This document shows, piece after piece, positions 63,459 to 64,000 of a DNA stretch of 64,000 bases. Made by a program: the position numbers and the translations under genes. Position 1 is the stretch's first letter. Every line of letters starts with the position of its first letter. The notes under the pieces were generated by a model. It saw only the letters and a list, made by a program, of their open reading frames with translations, ran no database searches and was not told where the DNA came from. Source of the stretch: Nematostella vectensis (Eukaryota; Cnidaria; Anthozoa; Actiniaria; Edwardsiidae); the NCBI RefSeq assembly GCF_932526225.1, contig NC_064037.1, forward strand, positions 16,713,101 to 16,777,100, read 5' to 3'.

Positions 63459-64000
63459 GTATGTAAATCCCTTTAATACTTTAAGCAATCCTTTTTATTT
63501 GTACTTTTTGGCGAGTGAGTTGTGAGCGATTTCAATTTGAAGAAGAAATGCGCAATTCTAGCACTACCACACGACTGAAAACTATCTGTGAATTGAGCGC
63601 TATGTTATGCTATGCTATATAACCTAAGAGATATCTCCATACGAATGTTTTACAAAAAGGCAGGTCAACGTTAACTATTTTATTTGAATTATTGAATTTT
63701 GAGTTTTACATCTAAAATATATCATAAAAGATATTCGACTACATTTTATAATTCATACTTTTTATTCCGATCTGATCCAATTAAAAATATAAATGCAATA
63801 CCCCACATTTGTGATAATCACTTAACTCTTTCAAGACAACTTACAAAAGTCTTCCTGCTTGGTTGATTTGAAGCGTGACTTACAAAAAAAGTAATGAGGT
63901 AAAATTCAAATAATTTAAATTTAAATGCTTGGTCCTTATCTTCCTCCTTTGGCGGCGTTTTACAGCCCCTTATCTTAAGCAGGTCCTCAGAGAGTCGATC

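Larger units (their letters stand above)
61209..64000. other. AT-rich region without recognised protein genes
   Basis: It contains the tetranucleotide satellite (61491-61765), poly-A/T and G runs (62397-62450), and a possible promoter with first exon (63289-63458). No reading frame with recognisable features was found. Confidence 0.6.

Overview
The window looks like repeat-rich nuclear DNA of an aquatic invertebrate, most likely a cnidarian (anthozoan). The support is a spliced DUF229-family membrane gene, an orphan Rab-type first exon, Ty3/Gypsy and CR1/L2-type retroelements, MITEs, and a Polinton/Maverick-like (double-jelly-roll virus-derived) element in an AT-rich background. The taxon is an inference. 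No CRISPR array, rRNA gene or convincing tRNA was seen.

Layout. (1) 124-10315: a Gypsy element on the minus strand (Gypsy-A, 94-bp LTRs, GCAAC target duplication), split by a second Gypsy on the plus strand (Gypsy-B, 4171-9861, 233-bp LTRs). A diverged copy of the host flank at 11195-11510 preserves the uninterrupted Gypsy-A target site. (2) 11562-17071: left part of a segmental duplication carrying CRE-like palindromes, a 479-bp MITE and the 5' exons of the DUF229 gene. The gene itself spans 14506-22935 in nine exons whose phases all agree (846 aa). (3) 23720-29134: a CR1/L2-type LINE with an open ORF1 (SGNH esterase) and a broken ORF2. A Rab-type first exon follows at 29393, then a diverged, deleted relative of the LINE in the opposite orientation (29713-31676). 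(4) 31713-61208: a second copy of the segmental duplication, interrupted by about 24.4 kb of inserted DNA (32133-56505). It ends in a pseudogene of DUF229 exons 1-4 with a destroyed splice donor.

The 24.4-kb insert holds two GC-rich pieces of a Polinton-like element. Piece 1 (32232-45150) encodes an SF1 helicase with C-terminal HNH, the catalytic-core/C-terminal half of an rve integrase, two small genes, the end of a packaging ATPase fused by deletion to the start of a major capsid protein, a coiled-coil membrane protein, a large conserved unknown, a penton-like protein and a hydrophobic protein, and ends in a 75-bp terminal repeat. Piece 2 (51853-56505) starts with the matching terminal repeat in opposite orientation. 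It encodes a zinc protein, a divergent family-B DNA polymerase running in frame into the helicase N terminus, the N-terminal part of the integrase, and small membrane proteins. The two pieces carry nearly complementary gene sets and share only about 200 bp, so they look like halves of one rearranged element. A young Gypsy (Gypsy-C, 36793-41271, identical LTRs, intact 1340-codon gag-pol) sits inside the coiled-coil gene.

How the genes would have worked together: PolB plus helicase for replication, integrase for insertion, ATPase for packaging and MCP plus penton-like protein for the capsid. All the Polinton genes except the penton-like one and perhaps one or two small ones carry stops, frameshifts or deletions, so the element is a fossil. 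The remaining stretches (10514-11194, 45151-51852, 61209-64000) are AT-rich, with MITE-like hairpins, a tetranucleotide satellite and one possible promoter plus noncoding first exon near 63.3 kb.
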